Assembly: GCA_009741485.1 (NCBI GenBank)
Contig: CM019214.1
Span: 57,458,640 to 57,522,639, forward strand
From: Malurus cyaneus samueli
Taxonomy: Eukaryota; Chordata; Aves; Passeriformes; Maluridae
Direction of reading: 5' to 3'
Length of the DNA stretch: 64,000 bases
In this document: positions 13,568-25,679 of the stretch, piece after piece
Layout of the letters: each line of letters opens with the position of its first letter
How positions within the stretch are numbered: position 1 is the first letter of the stretch
The notes under the pieces: generated by a model
Seen by the model: the letters and a program-made list of their open reading frames with translations, nothing else
What the model was told of the DNA's origin: nothing
Databases searched by the model: none
Translations under genes and position numbers: made by a program

Positions 13568-16500
13568 TTTTTTTTTTTTTTTCCTCAGTGCAACAATAAG
13601 CCTGGGAGGAGGGGCACCCATTAAGATTAAGTCATGTTGGAAAGCTTACAGGAAACCCTAAATCAAGTAAATATTATAGCGATAAGTTCCAGTCAGTGAA
13701 AAGACTGCTTTAAATTCCTTGAGAAAGTTGACAATGATCCATATCTAGAATAGGTTTTACTGTATTTTGTAACATGTCTTCCGCATTTCTAGGGGTGTAG
13801 TATGTTCATTACCTCCGCAGAGTAGAGATTTTCTTGAAGGATGTCAATAGATTGATACTAACTGGCTTATTCTGAATCCTTCCACAGCTTTACATTTAGC
13901 AGCTGCATCTTTATTTGCTTTACCAGAACAGTGTTTAACTTACCTAATGCCTTACTGCTGATTTCCTTTGTAGGGTGTTCAGATAAGTCAGCTGAGGGCA
14001 CAGCTAACAGAAATTACCCTGACTGCGTCTTACTTGGTGTTTGTGCTTGTAATTAGGTTTTACTTCTATCTCCAAGACTAAAATACACTTTCTATAAGAG
14101 CATGGTTCAGATTAGAGGTTGCTAGTCTCCAGAAAAGTAGTTTTCAATAGTTAGCAGGCTTAAAAAGTGAAGATATTAGTGAAAACAAAGAACAAATAAT
14201 GACATCTTCGTAAATAGTTCCCAAATTGACAATTTTTCTTAAAGCTATCTTTTGCCATATCAAAGTATTCTGACATCAGTTCAGAAATTGGAGCTAGAAC
14301 AAATGAAAATATGACAAGTAAAAAGTTGACTCTCATTTGAGCAGCTGAACTGAACATAAAAGTAACTAGGAGGAGAGATTTTTCTGTATTAGTGATGTTA
14401 ATATCTATAATCTCCTCAATCCTTGTAATATAAGAAAGTGATGTGTAACTTAGAGTTCTTGATGAAGGATCTGGCAAAAGGAAGATATGAATATTCTGAA
14501 GGCTGAAGGCATCTTCAGTGTCTTTCAGAAATTAATTCACTGTTCATGGAGCATCTGAAAATGTGGTGTTGAATCTGTTTACATGTATAATTCTCTTTGC
14601 CAAACTAGCTATATTTATAGAGTCAGATTTGAAAAAGACATCCTTAATTATCCTTTCTGATTGATCTAATTGGAGCACTATTCATCCAGAAAGTTAAGTA
14701 GGATAGCATTATGAAACTTAAATTGCTAAGAGAATATGCGTTCTTCATGAATTGCCATAAGGGCAATCCCATTCTGTAAATCCCTTTCCAAGGTGGTAAT
14801 AACACACCAGCAATCTCCTCAATAATGGTCTTAGGGATCATTTAATCATAAGATAATGAATGCTACTTAGCATAGGGAAGACTCTATATGTAACTCTTAA
14901 ATAATTTCTCTTTTAATAAGAAAATATTTCTGCATCTCTGTGTCCAAGTGAGAGCTCCTTAAGATGTGTAGACAACCTAAAGTCTTTTCGGAGAGCAGCA
15001 TCATTAAAATGTTCTTCCTCCTGTTCTGATAGATGCACTGTGCTTTCCGTGAAGCCCAAAGTGTATGACCTGCTTACGACATCAACCTTTTGAAGCAGAG
15101 GGTGATACCCAGTAGACATTTCCATCTATCAGTGTAAACCAGACGTGGTCTCATTATGGCTGTTAATTCTGAATGTAAACCCAGGCATTCTGGCAGGAAT
15201 GTGGAGGAAGATACTCTCTTTCACCAAAGTGGCCAGATTTTGGTTCAGCATCTTGTAGCCTTTGCAATTATTTTTTATGAGACTTTGCAAAGGAAAACAG
15301 ATTGCATTGGAAGAGCTTTACTGCATTGATTCTGTTCTGGCCAAACCAGGCTCCTACACAGAATCTGAAAGACTTCCATTCAACAGAACCTACCTATAGA
15401 TAGGATGCAAACAGAGCCATCAAAAGGACATAGAGATTTCTGCAGAAGCCTGTCATGTCTGTCTCCTCAGTGGCACCCTCCTAAATCAATATCTGTAAAC
15501 AAGTTGTCATCTTCAAATTTGAGGAGAGCTTGCAAAACAAAAAGCTTGGTGTCTTCTAATTAAAGATTTGTATACTGAGATAATTGGTGACTGGTAAGGA
15601 AGGTTCAGTGGTGTAACATATAGCTCATGTTGGTGGTTTGATGGTGTGACAGATGGGGATAGCTCCTTTAAATTAGGGAGCTTTTATATTGGTATTTTCA
15701 GGAAATGTCAACAGCGTGATTGTATTTTCATTAATGTTTTCTTTCCTTCCCATTCATTGCTTTTGTTTGTCATAATCACTTGTTACCTTTTGTCTCTGAC
15801 TATACAATCTGTTAATATTTGTATGGGATGGCTCACAATGGTCCTGGTTAATGACTAGATTACTAAACATTGCAACACTACAATATGCAACATATACTAA
15901 ATGCTGCAAATTAGATATGGAAATCATTGATACTATAATTATGACTAGCTCACAATAAAGTTAATAAAAAGAATGTGAATATCATGCAAATTGTGCAAAG
16001 ATGATACAAATTCTGTTAGGTTTCAGATTTAAGACTCATTGCATTTACATATGTTAGTGCTGAAACAATCCCATTGGCGCTGCCAAATCTTTGGCACTGC
16101 CTTGATCAAGAGTGAAAATGTGCTATATTAAAAATGTGCTTTCTAACAGATCCACAAGGCTGTTCTCTTCTGGTAATTACTGCCATTTAGTTTTCCTTCT
16201 TTCTCAGGAAACAGCTTTGGGGCTCTACAACAAAGATTTACAGTTTAAAACTATGAATGTTGCTAAAGTTTCCCAGTAGCTTCTCAGCAAAATGCAGGGC
16301 TGGCACAGCTAGTCTTTTTGTATATTTGCTCCCTGCATCCCTGGGCTAGGAAGACTTTTTATGTGGGATGAGGAAGAGACCAAAATTACTGTTTCATGAT
16401 TGTTGTGTGGTCTTTCCACTGCAAATTAAAGTCAGGGCCAGTCACCCCATAGGCAAACACTGGAAATCAAGACTGGGTGTCCTTTCTCCTCTTTCTCCCC

Positions 16501-16660
16501 TGTTAGGAAGGAATAAGACATAATTTTTACCAGTCAGACATTTCAGTTCACTGCTAACTATAAACATGTGGGTTTGTACCATTGAAAAAAAAATTGTGAA
16601 AAATGTCAGGGGCTGTGAGCTGTGTCTGGGCCACAGGTAAAAGCTGTTTTTCTACTGCAG

Positions 16661-16811
16661 AAGTTTTGACATTGTTGTGAATTTTGGAAGCAGAGCCTAT
16701 CCCTGTCTGTGACTCACAGGTCTGATTTGCCTCCAGAACAGCAAGGCAGAGGCCAAAGACCCATTGTTGGGATCTGTGGACCAGCCCGCTGTGAGGATGG
16801 AAAATTTCCAG
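16661..16811 (+). other. Candidate pseudo-exon or alternative exon
   Basis: A pyrimidine-rich acceptor (GCTGTTTTTCTACTGCAG, ending 16660) and a near-ideal donor (CAG at 16809-16811, then GTAAGA) bound 151 bases. Like the real terminal exon, it begins with AA. If spliced after the preceding PCDH17 exon, which must end one base into a codon, it would add only about five residues before a TGA at 16678-16680, removing the normal tail. A second AG at 16719 would define a 92-base exon that shifts the frame. There is no evidence of use; strong-looking sites occur by chance in long introns. Confidence 0.2.
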
Positions 16812-17605
16812 GTAAGACAAATATTTTCTTTCTCTTATATTGTTTTTAAATAAAAATATGTGATTGTCATTAAATTGTAAGCATTTCATTAAGGCATACT
16901 TCTGTAAGAAATGTTTAAAAATTGCCATAATGCTTCCTGTAATCCTGAAATTTTCCTGCAATATTTATTGTCTGGGATAAATGTGAACTAGAATTCAATC
17001 CATAGGCCGTCATATTTTTATGGCTTTTGAATCATTTTATGTCATAACAATATAAAGCATATATCCTCTTTACCCTCTGTCCAGAAAATGTGTGAACAGA
17101 AACAACCAAACAAAACACCAACACCACCTATGGGAAACTGTGTAAGGATTATAGACCTCAGAAACTTGTATTTATAATCAGGAGAAAAGCATGAGATCCA
17201 AGAGGTTTGAAAATGTGGCAGTCCACTCTCATTTTACTGCCAGTCATTTTGCTAATCTGAGCTACATAATTGCTTTGCTTGACTGAAAGGAGCCTTAAAA
17301 CAGACAAGCCAATATAAATACTCAGATAGGAGACAGCTCTGTTTAATAACAGCAAGAGAAGTATAGAAGTATTTGTTTACCTCTGCTCGTTTATGTCAAA
17401 ATCAATTGTAATTAAACAGAAATCCAACCACAGAAGTAGTGCTTTAGCTGATTGTTCTCAATAGAAATGTCATATAGACCCAGTGTTTAGGACATGCCAA
17501 AGCACACATTATTTTTCTCCTGTAATAAATATCTACTTATAGACTTTCCAGTTCTTTAGTAAAGGCAATTGTCTGTCTCAAATTAAAAAAAAAAAAAAAA
17601 AAAAA

Positions 17606-18642
17606 TTACATATCTTCAGAATCAGTCCAACTAAGTCTAGCAAATTATTAAAAGCTCTGAAGTCTGATATGAATGAAAGAGGGGTCATAAGCAATAAAGA
17701 AAGGGGAAAAAATAAAAGGTGAATAAATGGAAAAAGAGAGTTCCAGCTAAAACAACCCCGTTTGATAAAAGGCCTGCACAAAGTGCAAATGTCATGCTAA
17801 GGGAAGAACATAATCTCTATCTAAAGTTGCACAGAAGGCACAGCTAAAATGTTTTTACTGTAGCTGTAGTACAGAGCTCATTGCATATCTTGCCTATAAT
17901 GTAAAAACAATGTCACCAAAAGAATTCTTATCAATTCTTTCATTTATTTCTTTCACATTAACCATCTAGGTTAGAGGGTTTCTACACAGTAATACTGGGG
18001 ACAATTAAGTCTGTTTAACACAGAGACAGATGCCAGATGTATTCATGTAACAGTTACAGAGGAAGCATATGCATAGTATCAGCTCTACAAATAGTCATGC
18101 TCCCTAGGCACTCGACAGTTTTGAAGCTAAGGGAGGGAATGTTTTTATGTTATAACATTTTCCCTTGGTGGAAGCAAATTAGCTGCCTTGTATCCATCTT
18201 CAGCTGGAGCTGCAGAGAGTCACTTGAGAGCTTACAAATAAGTTTAGGGCTCTGCTAGACTGTTTCTTAGGTACCTGAGAAGCGGTGTAAATACAGTGCC
18301 CAGACACAGGCCCTGAGTAACAGGTGGAAACAAAATTACAAAAGAAAAAAGTTGTATTCTTTTTCCCATAAGACAGTTTTTTTCCTATCTTAATTCCTTA
18401 CAGAATTTGTTCAAGGTCAGGCTGAGCTTACTTTCAGATATGGTGCTTTATTTTTGTCTCCTTGAGAATTAAAGCGGTTCTTCTTAAAGAAAAACAAAGC
18501 AAAGCTACATTTTTATTAGGAAACCCAGAGGCTGTTTTTGAGGAAGCGTGCAGTAAATATTGGGGCTCAGATTTCTCTGCTTTCCATTACCTGTGATACT
18601 CAGAATTCAAGCTAATAATAACTGTACAGGTCTCTTGCTTTC
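17606..18642 (+). repeat. 1.04-kb direct repeat, copy 2
   Basis: This is the second copy of 12533-13567, starting 5073 bases downstream and differing by two one-base insertions. It is preceded by a 21-A run (17585-17605) and followed by TTT, a single N at 18646, more T, and then directly by a CR1 fragment. A lone ambiguous base exactly at the copy boundary, plus homopolymers at both ends, is what a wrongly joined or reused contig looks like. Confidence 0.95.
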
Positions 18643-18652
18643 TTTNTTTTTT

Positions 18653-18835
18653 ACATAAAATCATAGAATAGTTTGGGTTGTAAGGGATCTTAAAAATCAT
18701 AAAGTTCCAACCACCCTGTTGTGGCAGAGACACCTTCCACCAAACCAGGTTTCTCAAAGCCCCATCCAGCCTTGCCTTGGACACTTTGTGGAAAGGGACA
18801 ATCTGTTCCAGTGCCTCACCATCCTCACAGTCAGG
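18653..18835 (-). mobile_element. CR1 LINE 3'-end fragment, minus strand
   Basis: The plus strand reads as the reverse complement of a CR1 3' end. In order it shows AAATCATAGAATAGTTTGGG, a GTAAGGGATCTTAAAAATCAT block, GTTGTGGCAGAGACACCTTC, TCTCAAAGCCCCATCCAGCC and CTGTTCCAGTGCCTCACCAT. Similarity ends near 18835 (5' truncation). The CR1 3' end lies only a few bases from the N at 18646, at the edge of the duplicated segment. Non-coding. Confidence 0.88.
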
Positions 18836-20724
18836 ACTAGTATGTTTGTGGTTAGACCAGAGGAATGTAGGCTGCAGACAATTTTACACCTTGTTTCATT
18901 ACTGAGTAAATTCTGAATGGAAATATTTTCAATAATGAACATAAATTCACAACATCAAGGGTGAAAGGAATTGATCTCCTAGACAAATTAGTGTGAATGC
19001 TGTGTATGCATTCATAGACAGTTTTGTTCTTTGTCATGTGAGAAAAGGGTCATCAAAGATGTGCTTTACTATTCACTCTGTAATACAATGAAGGATAGAG
19101 CATTTCAAGAGTGAAGGTATTGTGAAACTGCATGCTTTCAAAAAGAGGGCAGCATACATTTTGAAATGTGTCCTCCAGTTTATATTTTATTTGGTTATGT
19201 TCGTTGATAGTCACTCCAGTCAGCTGTCCATGAACCATCCCTGACAATTAATGCTTACTTTTAGCTTCTATATTTATATAAAGGAATTTAAAAAACAATC
19301 AGTTAGAATAAGGTGTGTATGCAATAATAAAAACTGTACATCCTCCGTTAAATGAGAAAAAAGGATATCTGAAAGATTGGGTTTCCTAGGACAGGACAAT
19401 GAAAATTAATAAAAGCTACTGACATTTAAAAACATTTAGTGTTATTCATGTACTTATCTAGCCATTTTCTTGTTTAGTCTTGGTCAACAAAAGGCAATAA
19501 AAAGCCACATTTTAAAATATTTTGTGATTAGAAAGTTCTTAGAAAAGAATGCATTTGAATGACTATTTGCCAGTTCAAATCTTATAAATTATAATGATCT
19601 GAATTCTGTCTGGCATGTTTAACTTCAAATACAATTAACTTTGTGAGAAATAAGATGGCACAGGTCTAAGTGTAGGTCTACATCTTTGCCTAGTCATATA
19701 TCCAATCTTGTGTATACAGGAAATCAAACTTTAAATATATGTAGATACATTTATTTTCATAAACGTATATAAAAGCATATACGTATATGTGTCTATAAAT
19801 ATATTTATAGTCTGATTTCCAATGCATGGAATCTTGACATTAAGAATTAGATTATATGGAATGCTTCAATACAGATGATAGTGTTCTTCATCCTGTAAAA
19901 GTACAAATATATTGGAAATGTTTGCATGCTGATGTTTACTTTACATTTATTTTTCTGCTTTATATGTATGTGTAATTTGAATAATTACAGTCCATGTAAA
20001 TTGCAGAAAAAAGATTATTTATTCTTGTGCTTCTTCTTTGTTATCATTATGCAAATTTAATATCATTAGTGAGTCAAAATAAGATATCTCTGTCTTAGCC
20101 ATTGAAAGCAGCCAGCTATCTAAAACATTAATTAATTACCTTTATAATGCAATATATTTAGGGTGAAATCAGTACCCATAATTAATTCTGTTCACAATAT
20201 TTATAAAGAGAGTGTGGGAAATTGTAGATACCACAATAAAAGTATCATTTTCTTTTAGCTTGCTAAGGAAGGCAGATGTTAAATATAGCTCCTCTGGTAA
20301 TAGAATAAAATACGTAAGATATGTCTTACGCTGCACCAAGTTACATACCTTGCATTGCATGTTATATGTTGCCAATACAACTTTCATCCTACACCATCTC
20401 TAAATTTCCAGCCAGAATATGTTTCCTATCTAGGCAACTGTTGTTTACAGACAGCTTGTTTCCTTTTCTTTCTACAGCTGATAATTTAGCAGTTCTATTT
20501 TAGTGTATGTTCTCCCCTAAGTGCATAAAGCACTTCTGACTGTTTACCCTTAAAGCTCCAGAGAGTTAGGAAAACCTCTAGACTGCTTCTGTTTATTGTG
20601 CACACATGCACTGTTAAGGGTTTATTTTCAGCAGGAGGGAGACGAGCGCAGAGATAAAGACCGATGGTGCGTGTCACTCTAACAGCACATCTTGCTGTAC
20701 AGCACAGCATATGATCTATTTTAC

Positions 20725-20744
20725 ATATATATATATATATATAT
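20725..20744. repeat. (AT)10 microsatellite
   Basis: Ten AT units are followed by TTATATATTTA, inside a generally AT-rich stretch of the intron. Confidence 0.9.
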
Positions 20745-22486
20745 TTATATATTTACCTTTAAATTGATTCTGTTTTCTCATATGTACTAATTTGGCCCTT
20801 GGTGGTGATAGTTCACTGCTTCGTGTTTGTAGTTTCTGCTACTAGCACAAAAGTCCCTGTTCGATTTTCTTCACAGTGTGCTAGCTGTAGCAGTCAAAAT
20901 TACAGGCTAATGGTGAGACAAGCAGCTTATAATGTATGATAATCAATACTCAAAATCCATTCCCTATGATGTGACATAAAAGAGTGAAGTGAAAAGACAG
21001 AGATTTTCAAGGCTAGAGCACCAAAGCTCATGCACTGCAGGTGAGTTTCAACTCAAGGTCATTCAGTTTGGGTTTTTTTCTTCTTTTTTGGCTTAATATT
21101 TAATTCAGTCACTGCGACGATGTCCAGGGAACAGAAATGGAAAGTTAGTCAATACACTGAGTAGGAATGCAAGTATGAAAATTGCTTTAACAAATACAGG
21201 AAATGAGAAGGGGAAAGAAGATACAGCATGCAATATATACATACAATACAAATGCTGTATGATATATATCTCTTTTGCTTAGAGATTGCCAGCAAACTGT
21301 ATTTTTGTTGGCAGAAATGAATAATGTAAACAGTGTGTAAGGCCCCTCCTCATAGTATTGTGTTTGTATGCACATGTGTGAGAGCTAAAAACGTATATCC
21401 ACAAACATAGCTTGGTTGCAACAAATTAACCTAATGCGTGTGGAAAATCTCTAAGCATAATTTTTGGCACAGTACTGCATACCTACTGGATAAGTTTACA
21501 GTATTTATTTCCAGTGACCGAGAACTTCTCTGATCTTTACCTTTCAACTTTAGTTTGTTCATTTCAGTCTCGGTTTAGGGATTTTTTTTTTCAAGAAATA
21601 AAGTTCAGACGAATTTTAGACAAAGAGTCAGCGTCAAAATAGAATTTTCCAGTTCTACATTTCATAAACGTATATATAGAGAGTCAATGTAGATAGCAAA
21701 GAATTGTATATAGATATATATGAATATTTTTTAATGCATTTTAAGATAAAATGATGGAGAACTATCACCTGAAAGATAGGAAGTTTCCCTCCACAAATCG
21801 TCTTTTTGTGGTATAATGAAGTAGACTGTAATATTTGGGCTATTTTTCTGTGAGAAAGGAAGGAGCAAAGAGGAATCTGGCTTTGATAGAGTAATTGAAA
21901 AGAGAGGAGCGGAGAAAACTACTGGTCCATTGATTGTGCAATTCTGAGCATTTTATGGGAGCTAACATGCACTAGTGTTTTATTTTTGTCTTTTTTTTAT
22001 AAAGCAATAAAATTGTTTACAAATGTACACACAAAGGATAGTTAAGCTTACAACATGAAAGCTAGTCAGAATGTTGATTTTTTGTTTAAGTAAACCTTTA
22101 AAAGTGACAGAAAGCTTTTACTCAGCATTGTCATCACTCCATGTAAATGAAAAATAACTTCAGATTTTCTTAGGGAAAATCCAAAAGGAAACACTGATTT
22201 CTCCTTACTCTGTAAGTGCACTTTTAAAGCAAGACTCTGAGCTTGCCACAAATCTTCTCTGAAGGATCAGAAAGATGAGAAACAACCAAAATTATTTAGT
22301 AGCAAGCAACCACAAATCCAAAGTTCTAGAATTAGAACTGCAATAGTTGGGCTTGGGGTACTTTTTTGTTTGTTTATTTCTGCAAGATTTCTGGGAAAAA
22401 ATGTAGTCAACCCTGCCTAGTATTAACTCTTCCCCATCCCGTGCTACAGCTGGGAACCTTCCCTGCCAATGCTCTGACAGCATGTG

Positions 22487-22600
22487 TTTTTTTTAAAATA
22501 TACTGATTTGTTTTGTTTTATGGAGTTTTTTGTTTCTGTCTGGGTTTTTTGGAGGAGGTTGTTTGTTTGTTTGGGGATTTTTATTTTATTTTTTTTAGAG
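22487..22600. repeat. G/T-rich low-complexity tract
   Basis: The + strand consists mostly of T runs broken by single or few G, including GTTTGTTTGTTTGGGG and several T runs of six or more. The same composition is found at 31038-31170, and as its A/C complement at 40021-40079 and 47026-47110. Confidence 0.75.
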
Positions 22601-22989
22601 AGACAATAGCAGTTTCAGTTTGCTATTTTAAGCAGCAGCTGTTTGATGCTGTAGAAGCTCCGGAAAACTAGACACGGAGAACTTTAGTGGAGGTGAACTA
22701 ATGGGTGGAATGAGGTGTATAGCTGTAGTGTCCTTCATTTGTGTGGCTCCCATTTCATTAAGCAATTGCCACACATATGTCGTCTCTGCAGCTATGCATA
22801 CCAATGCCGTCGCGTTCAAGCGAAGTAAAATCAAACAGAGCAAACTTAAATTTCTTCCTTAAATTCTTTTTAGTTCTGCCACTGTGTTACAGTCACAAGG
22901 CTGGGATTATTTTACTTCTGCTTTTCATCATGACAATTATAATTTTGATTGCATACTAAAACCAGTGTGTGGATTCATTTTCCTGGGAG

Positions 22990-23957
22990 ATTATAGAATA
23001 ATGAATGGTTTGGGTCAGAAGGGACCTTGAAATATCTACCATGGGCAGGAATGCCCATCACTAGATCAGGTTGCTCAAGGTTGTCCAACCTGACTTTGAA
23101 AACTTCCACTGATGGGACATCCACAATTTCTCTGGAAAATCTGTTCCAGTGTCTCACTAACCTAATATTAAAGAATTTCTACCTGATGTGCATTCTAGAA
23201 CTGCTTTCTTTCTGTTTAGGCAGCCCAGGACAACCCAAGTCTGGGTTGTAAGCACACACTGCTGCCTCATATCCATATTTTCATTTACCACTTTCCCCAA
23301 TCCTTCTCAACAAGTCTGCTCTCAATCCCCCAGTCTGTATTGACAGTGGTGAATTCTCCAACCCAGGTGCTGCACCTTGCACTTGGACTTGTTGAACTTC
23401 ATGTTTACATAGCCCCCACCTCTCAAGTCTATTGTGGTCTCTCTGGATGGTATCCCTTCCCTCCAGTGAATCAGATGCACCACTCAGCTTGCTGTGATCT
23501 GAGGGTTCACTCAATTCCATTGTGTAGAATTCCATTTTACCTCGTTAATATAGATAATAAATAATGTTAGGCCCAATGTGGACCCTGGAGGGACACCTCT
23601 CATTACTGGTTCCCACTTGGACATTGAGCCATTAACTGCAACGCTTTGGATGTGATCATTCACCCAGTACCTTATTGATCTGACAGTCCATATCAAATCT
23701 ATCAATCTCCAATTTAGCACCAAGATTGTGGCCATATCAATATTTTACCAGTCAGAGGCCTTGCAAAAGACTTTGCCTTGTCCACTGATGCAGTAACTCC
23801 ATCATAGAAACCAACAGTTTAGTCAGACACAGTCAGTCCTTGGTGAAGCTTTGTTGTCTGTGTCTAATCACTTCCCTGTCTTCCAAATGTTTCGATGCAT
23901 CTTCCAGGAAGATCTGCTCCATGATTTTACCCTGTACACAGCTGAGGCTGACTCACT
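22990..23957 (-). mobile_element. CR1 LINE with decayed reverse-transcriptase remnant
   Basis: This minus-strand CR1 spans about 970 bp. Its 3' end is near 22990 (ATAGAATAATGAATGG, GGGACCTTGAAA) and it is 5'-truncated near 23957. On the minus strand, about 23735-23511 encodes a reverse-transcriptase core remnant in which RGVPPGSTLG and LFIIYINEV are recognisable. About 23535-23281 encodes KLSGA, SLEGRDTIQRD and RLERWG from the next conserved block. The catalytic Asp-Asp motif expected just before KLSGA is lost (the read is SDHS), and the frame is broken. It is dead, intronic and antisense to PCDH17. Confidence 0.92.
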
Positions 23958-25654
23958 TCTATGAATTTTACATTTAAAGCCTTTATGTATGTTACATCCT
24001 TTTCCTCAGCAATCACTTTGTTCTGCTGTCCCTGCACTTAATTCTCTCTTGCTTCTGGTATTTTTTCAGGGATTACACCGGACTTAGATTTTAAATTCTT
24101 CGAGGAAGGGAGCACATATATGGAATGACACCTGTTCACACAACTGTATCATTACCAAGTATCAGTTCCAAGCAAATTATCTCATCCTAGTTTAACATCA
24201 CTGTGACGTAACACAATTTTAGCTTAATTTAAGTCCTATTTATTTGTATCTTTTTAGAAATGTGAAAAATTGTTTACACTCTTGGATTCTCATAGATCAC
24301 CTTAGGTGCTTCTTTTCTCATGTTCCTGCAGTGCAATCATCTATTAACGTGGTGGTGATATAAGATTACTGGGAATTTATTTCCTAATTTAGAAATATGA
24401 TGGTTGCTTAATTTCTCCCCATCTCTGGGTCAACATGTTTGTTCTGCTTTTCTGAAGGTTTATGCATGTTTCTGTATGTGTGTTTCATCCTTATATTTAA
24501 AGGTATACTAACAGTTTTTTGTCTAATTTTTTAAACACTAAATTCCTCAAATGAGATGAGTATTGAACCCATCTGTCCTTTTTGTGAAAGAGAAGTACTT
24601 TATAGCTAAAGATCAATGCACAGTAAACTGAAACCTAGAGATGATAAAAGGATTTATTCTATTTATTATATTTTGTAGCCCTGATACTTGGTTAGATTCA
24701 TGAATACAATTATAAGATGGTAAATATTGTCCAAAATGTAACTTATTAATGTAAATGATACACAAGCCAAGGTTTTTAAAGGAGAAGGTTTTCTCTGAAT
24801 TATAGAACAGGAAATATCAAAACTTATGTTCTAAAAATGTAGCAAAGGAATCTTATTCAACTATATTCTTTGAAAGAAATAAGGGTATAGAAATCCTATC
24901 TGAAAACATCATCAGTTCAAATAGGGTGTCACAGATTGTCATTCTTCCAAATTGTATGTATTGAGCAAATCCATTTTCACTTACTTGCACCAAAACAAAA
25001 AAGGGGAAAACTGATTACATGATCCATACTCATGTCTAATAAAATTGCAATATGCACGTTTTGACAAGCTTATATTTAATGCATACTGATGGAAGATTCT
25101 AGTTCTCTGTTCTCAGCAGGAAAAGTAGGCTTTTTAAGAAAACCTTTTTATTTTGTGACTGTCACACAACATAACAATTACAAATGAAATGGAGGTGACA
25201 AAAGAGAAAAAACAGCTTGCTGGTTTTTATGAAGTGTTTGTATTTCCAGAAAGGCAGTCACTGCTCAGTTATTTGATTTGAAAAATTAATCCTTATAATT
25301 CCTTTTGAGTTCCCTAAGTACTGTTCACTCTTTTCTAGTATGAGTTTTACAGAACAAAGCCTGGAAGATTTCTACAGCAGATTAGTTTACAGATGAAGCT
25401 CAATTCCACTGAGAATGATTCTCTAATGACCCCTTTATACTTCCATTGGGCTGTATGAATGCTTTAATATGCAGAGAACAGAGTTAAAGAAATCTATTGT
25501 CTCAACTAACAGGTTTATGCAAACCTTCTGAAATATTTTAATTATAGCTTCTTCTTTTTCTCCATAATTAAGAAACCAGATGTCAAGTAAGCTCAGCACG
25601 TGATGATCACAGCCTATCCATTAGTCTAAATAAATCCACTTATAATTAGAGTTT

Positions 25655-25679
25655 TTTCTCTTTCTCCTTTGTTTTGCAG
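25655..25679 (+). promoter_or_regulatory. PCDH17: Splice acceptor of the terminal PCDH17 exon
   Basis: A long pyrimidine tract rich in T and CT (TTTTTTCTCTTTCTCC, then TTTGTTTTGCAG ending at 25679) precedes the exon. The coding frame enters with two bases (AA) completing a split codon. The matching position in human PCDH17, as I recall it, fits a Glu at the junction. Confidence 0.9.

Larger units (their letters stand above)
1..25679 (+). other. PCDH17: Last intron of PCDH17 (5' end outside window)
   Basis: The terminal PCDH17 exon begins at 25680 directly after a strong splice acceptor, and no earlier PCDH17 coding sequence was recognised upstream, so this stretch is inferred to be intron. 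It is AT-rich and every frame is broken into short open stretches that do not resemble known proteins. It holds the separately listed CR1 fragments, the tRNA-derived SINE, the assembly gap, a 1.04-kb duplicated segment and simple repeats. The remaining unique stretches (for example 1-5000, 6413-9350, 13583-16660 and 18840-22980) show nothing further that I can identify. If earlier exons do lie here they must be short, and I missed them. Confidence 0.75.

Noticed and set aside
16554..16961. Minus-strand open frame of 135 codons
   Set aside because: It has no recognisable domain, shows intron-like composition, and lies opposite the splice-like segment at 16661-16811. A frame of this length arises by chance in 64 kb.
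19740..19812. AT-rich palindromic stretch with CGTATATA and ATAAATATATTTAT
   Set aside because: It is explained by ordinary AT-rich simple sequence; symmetric words are expected at this composition.
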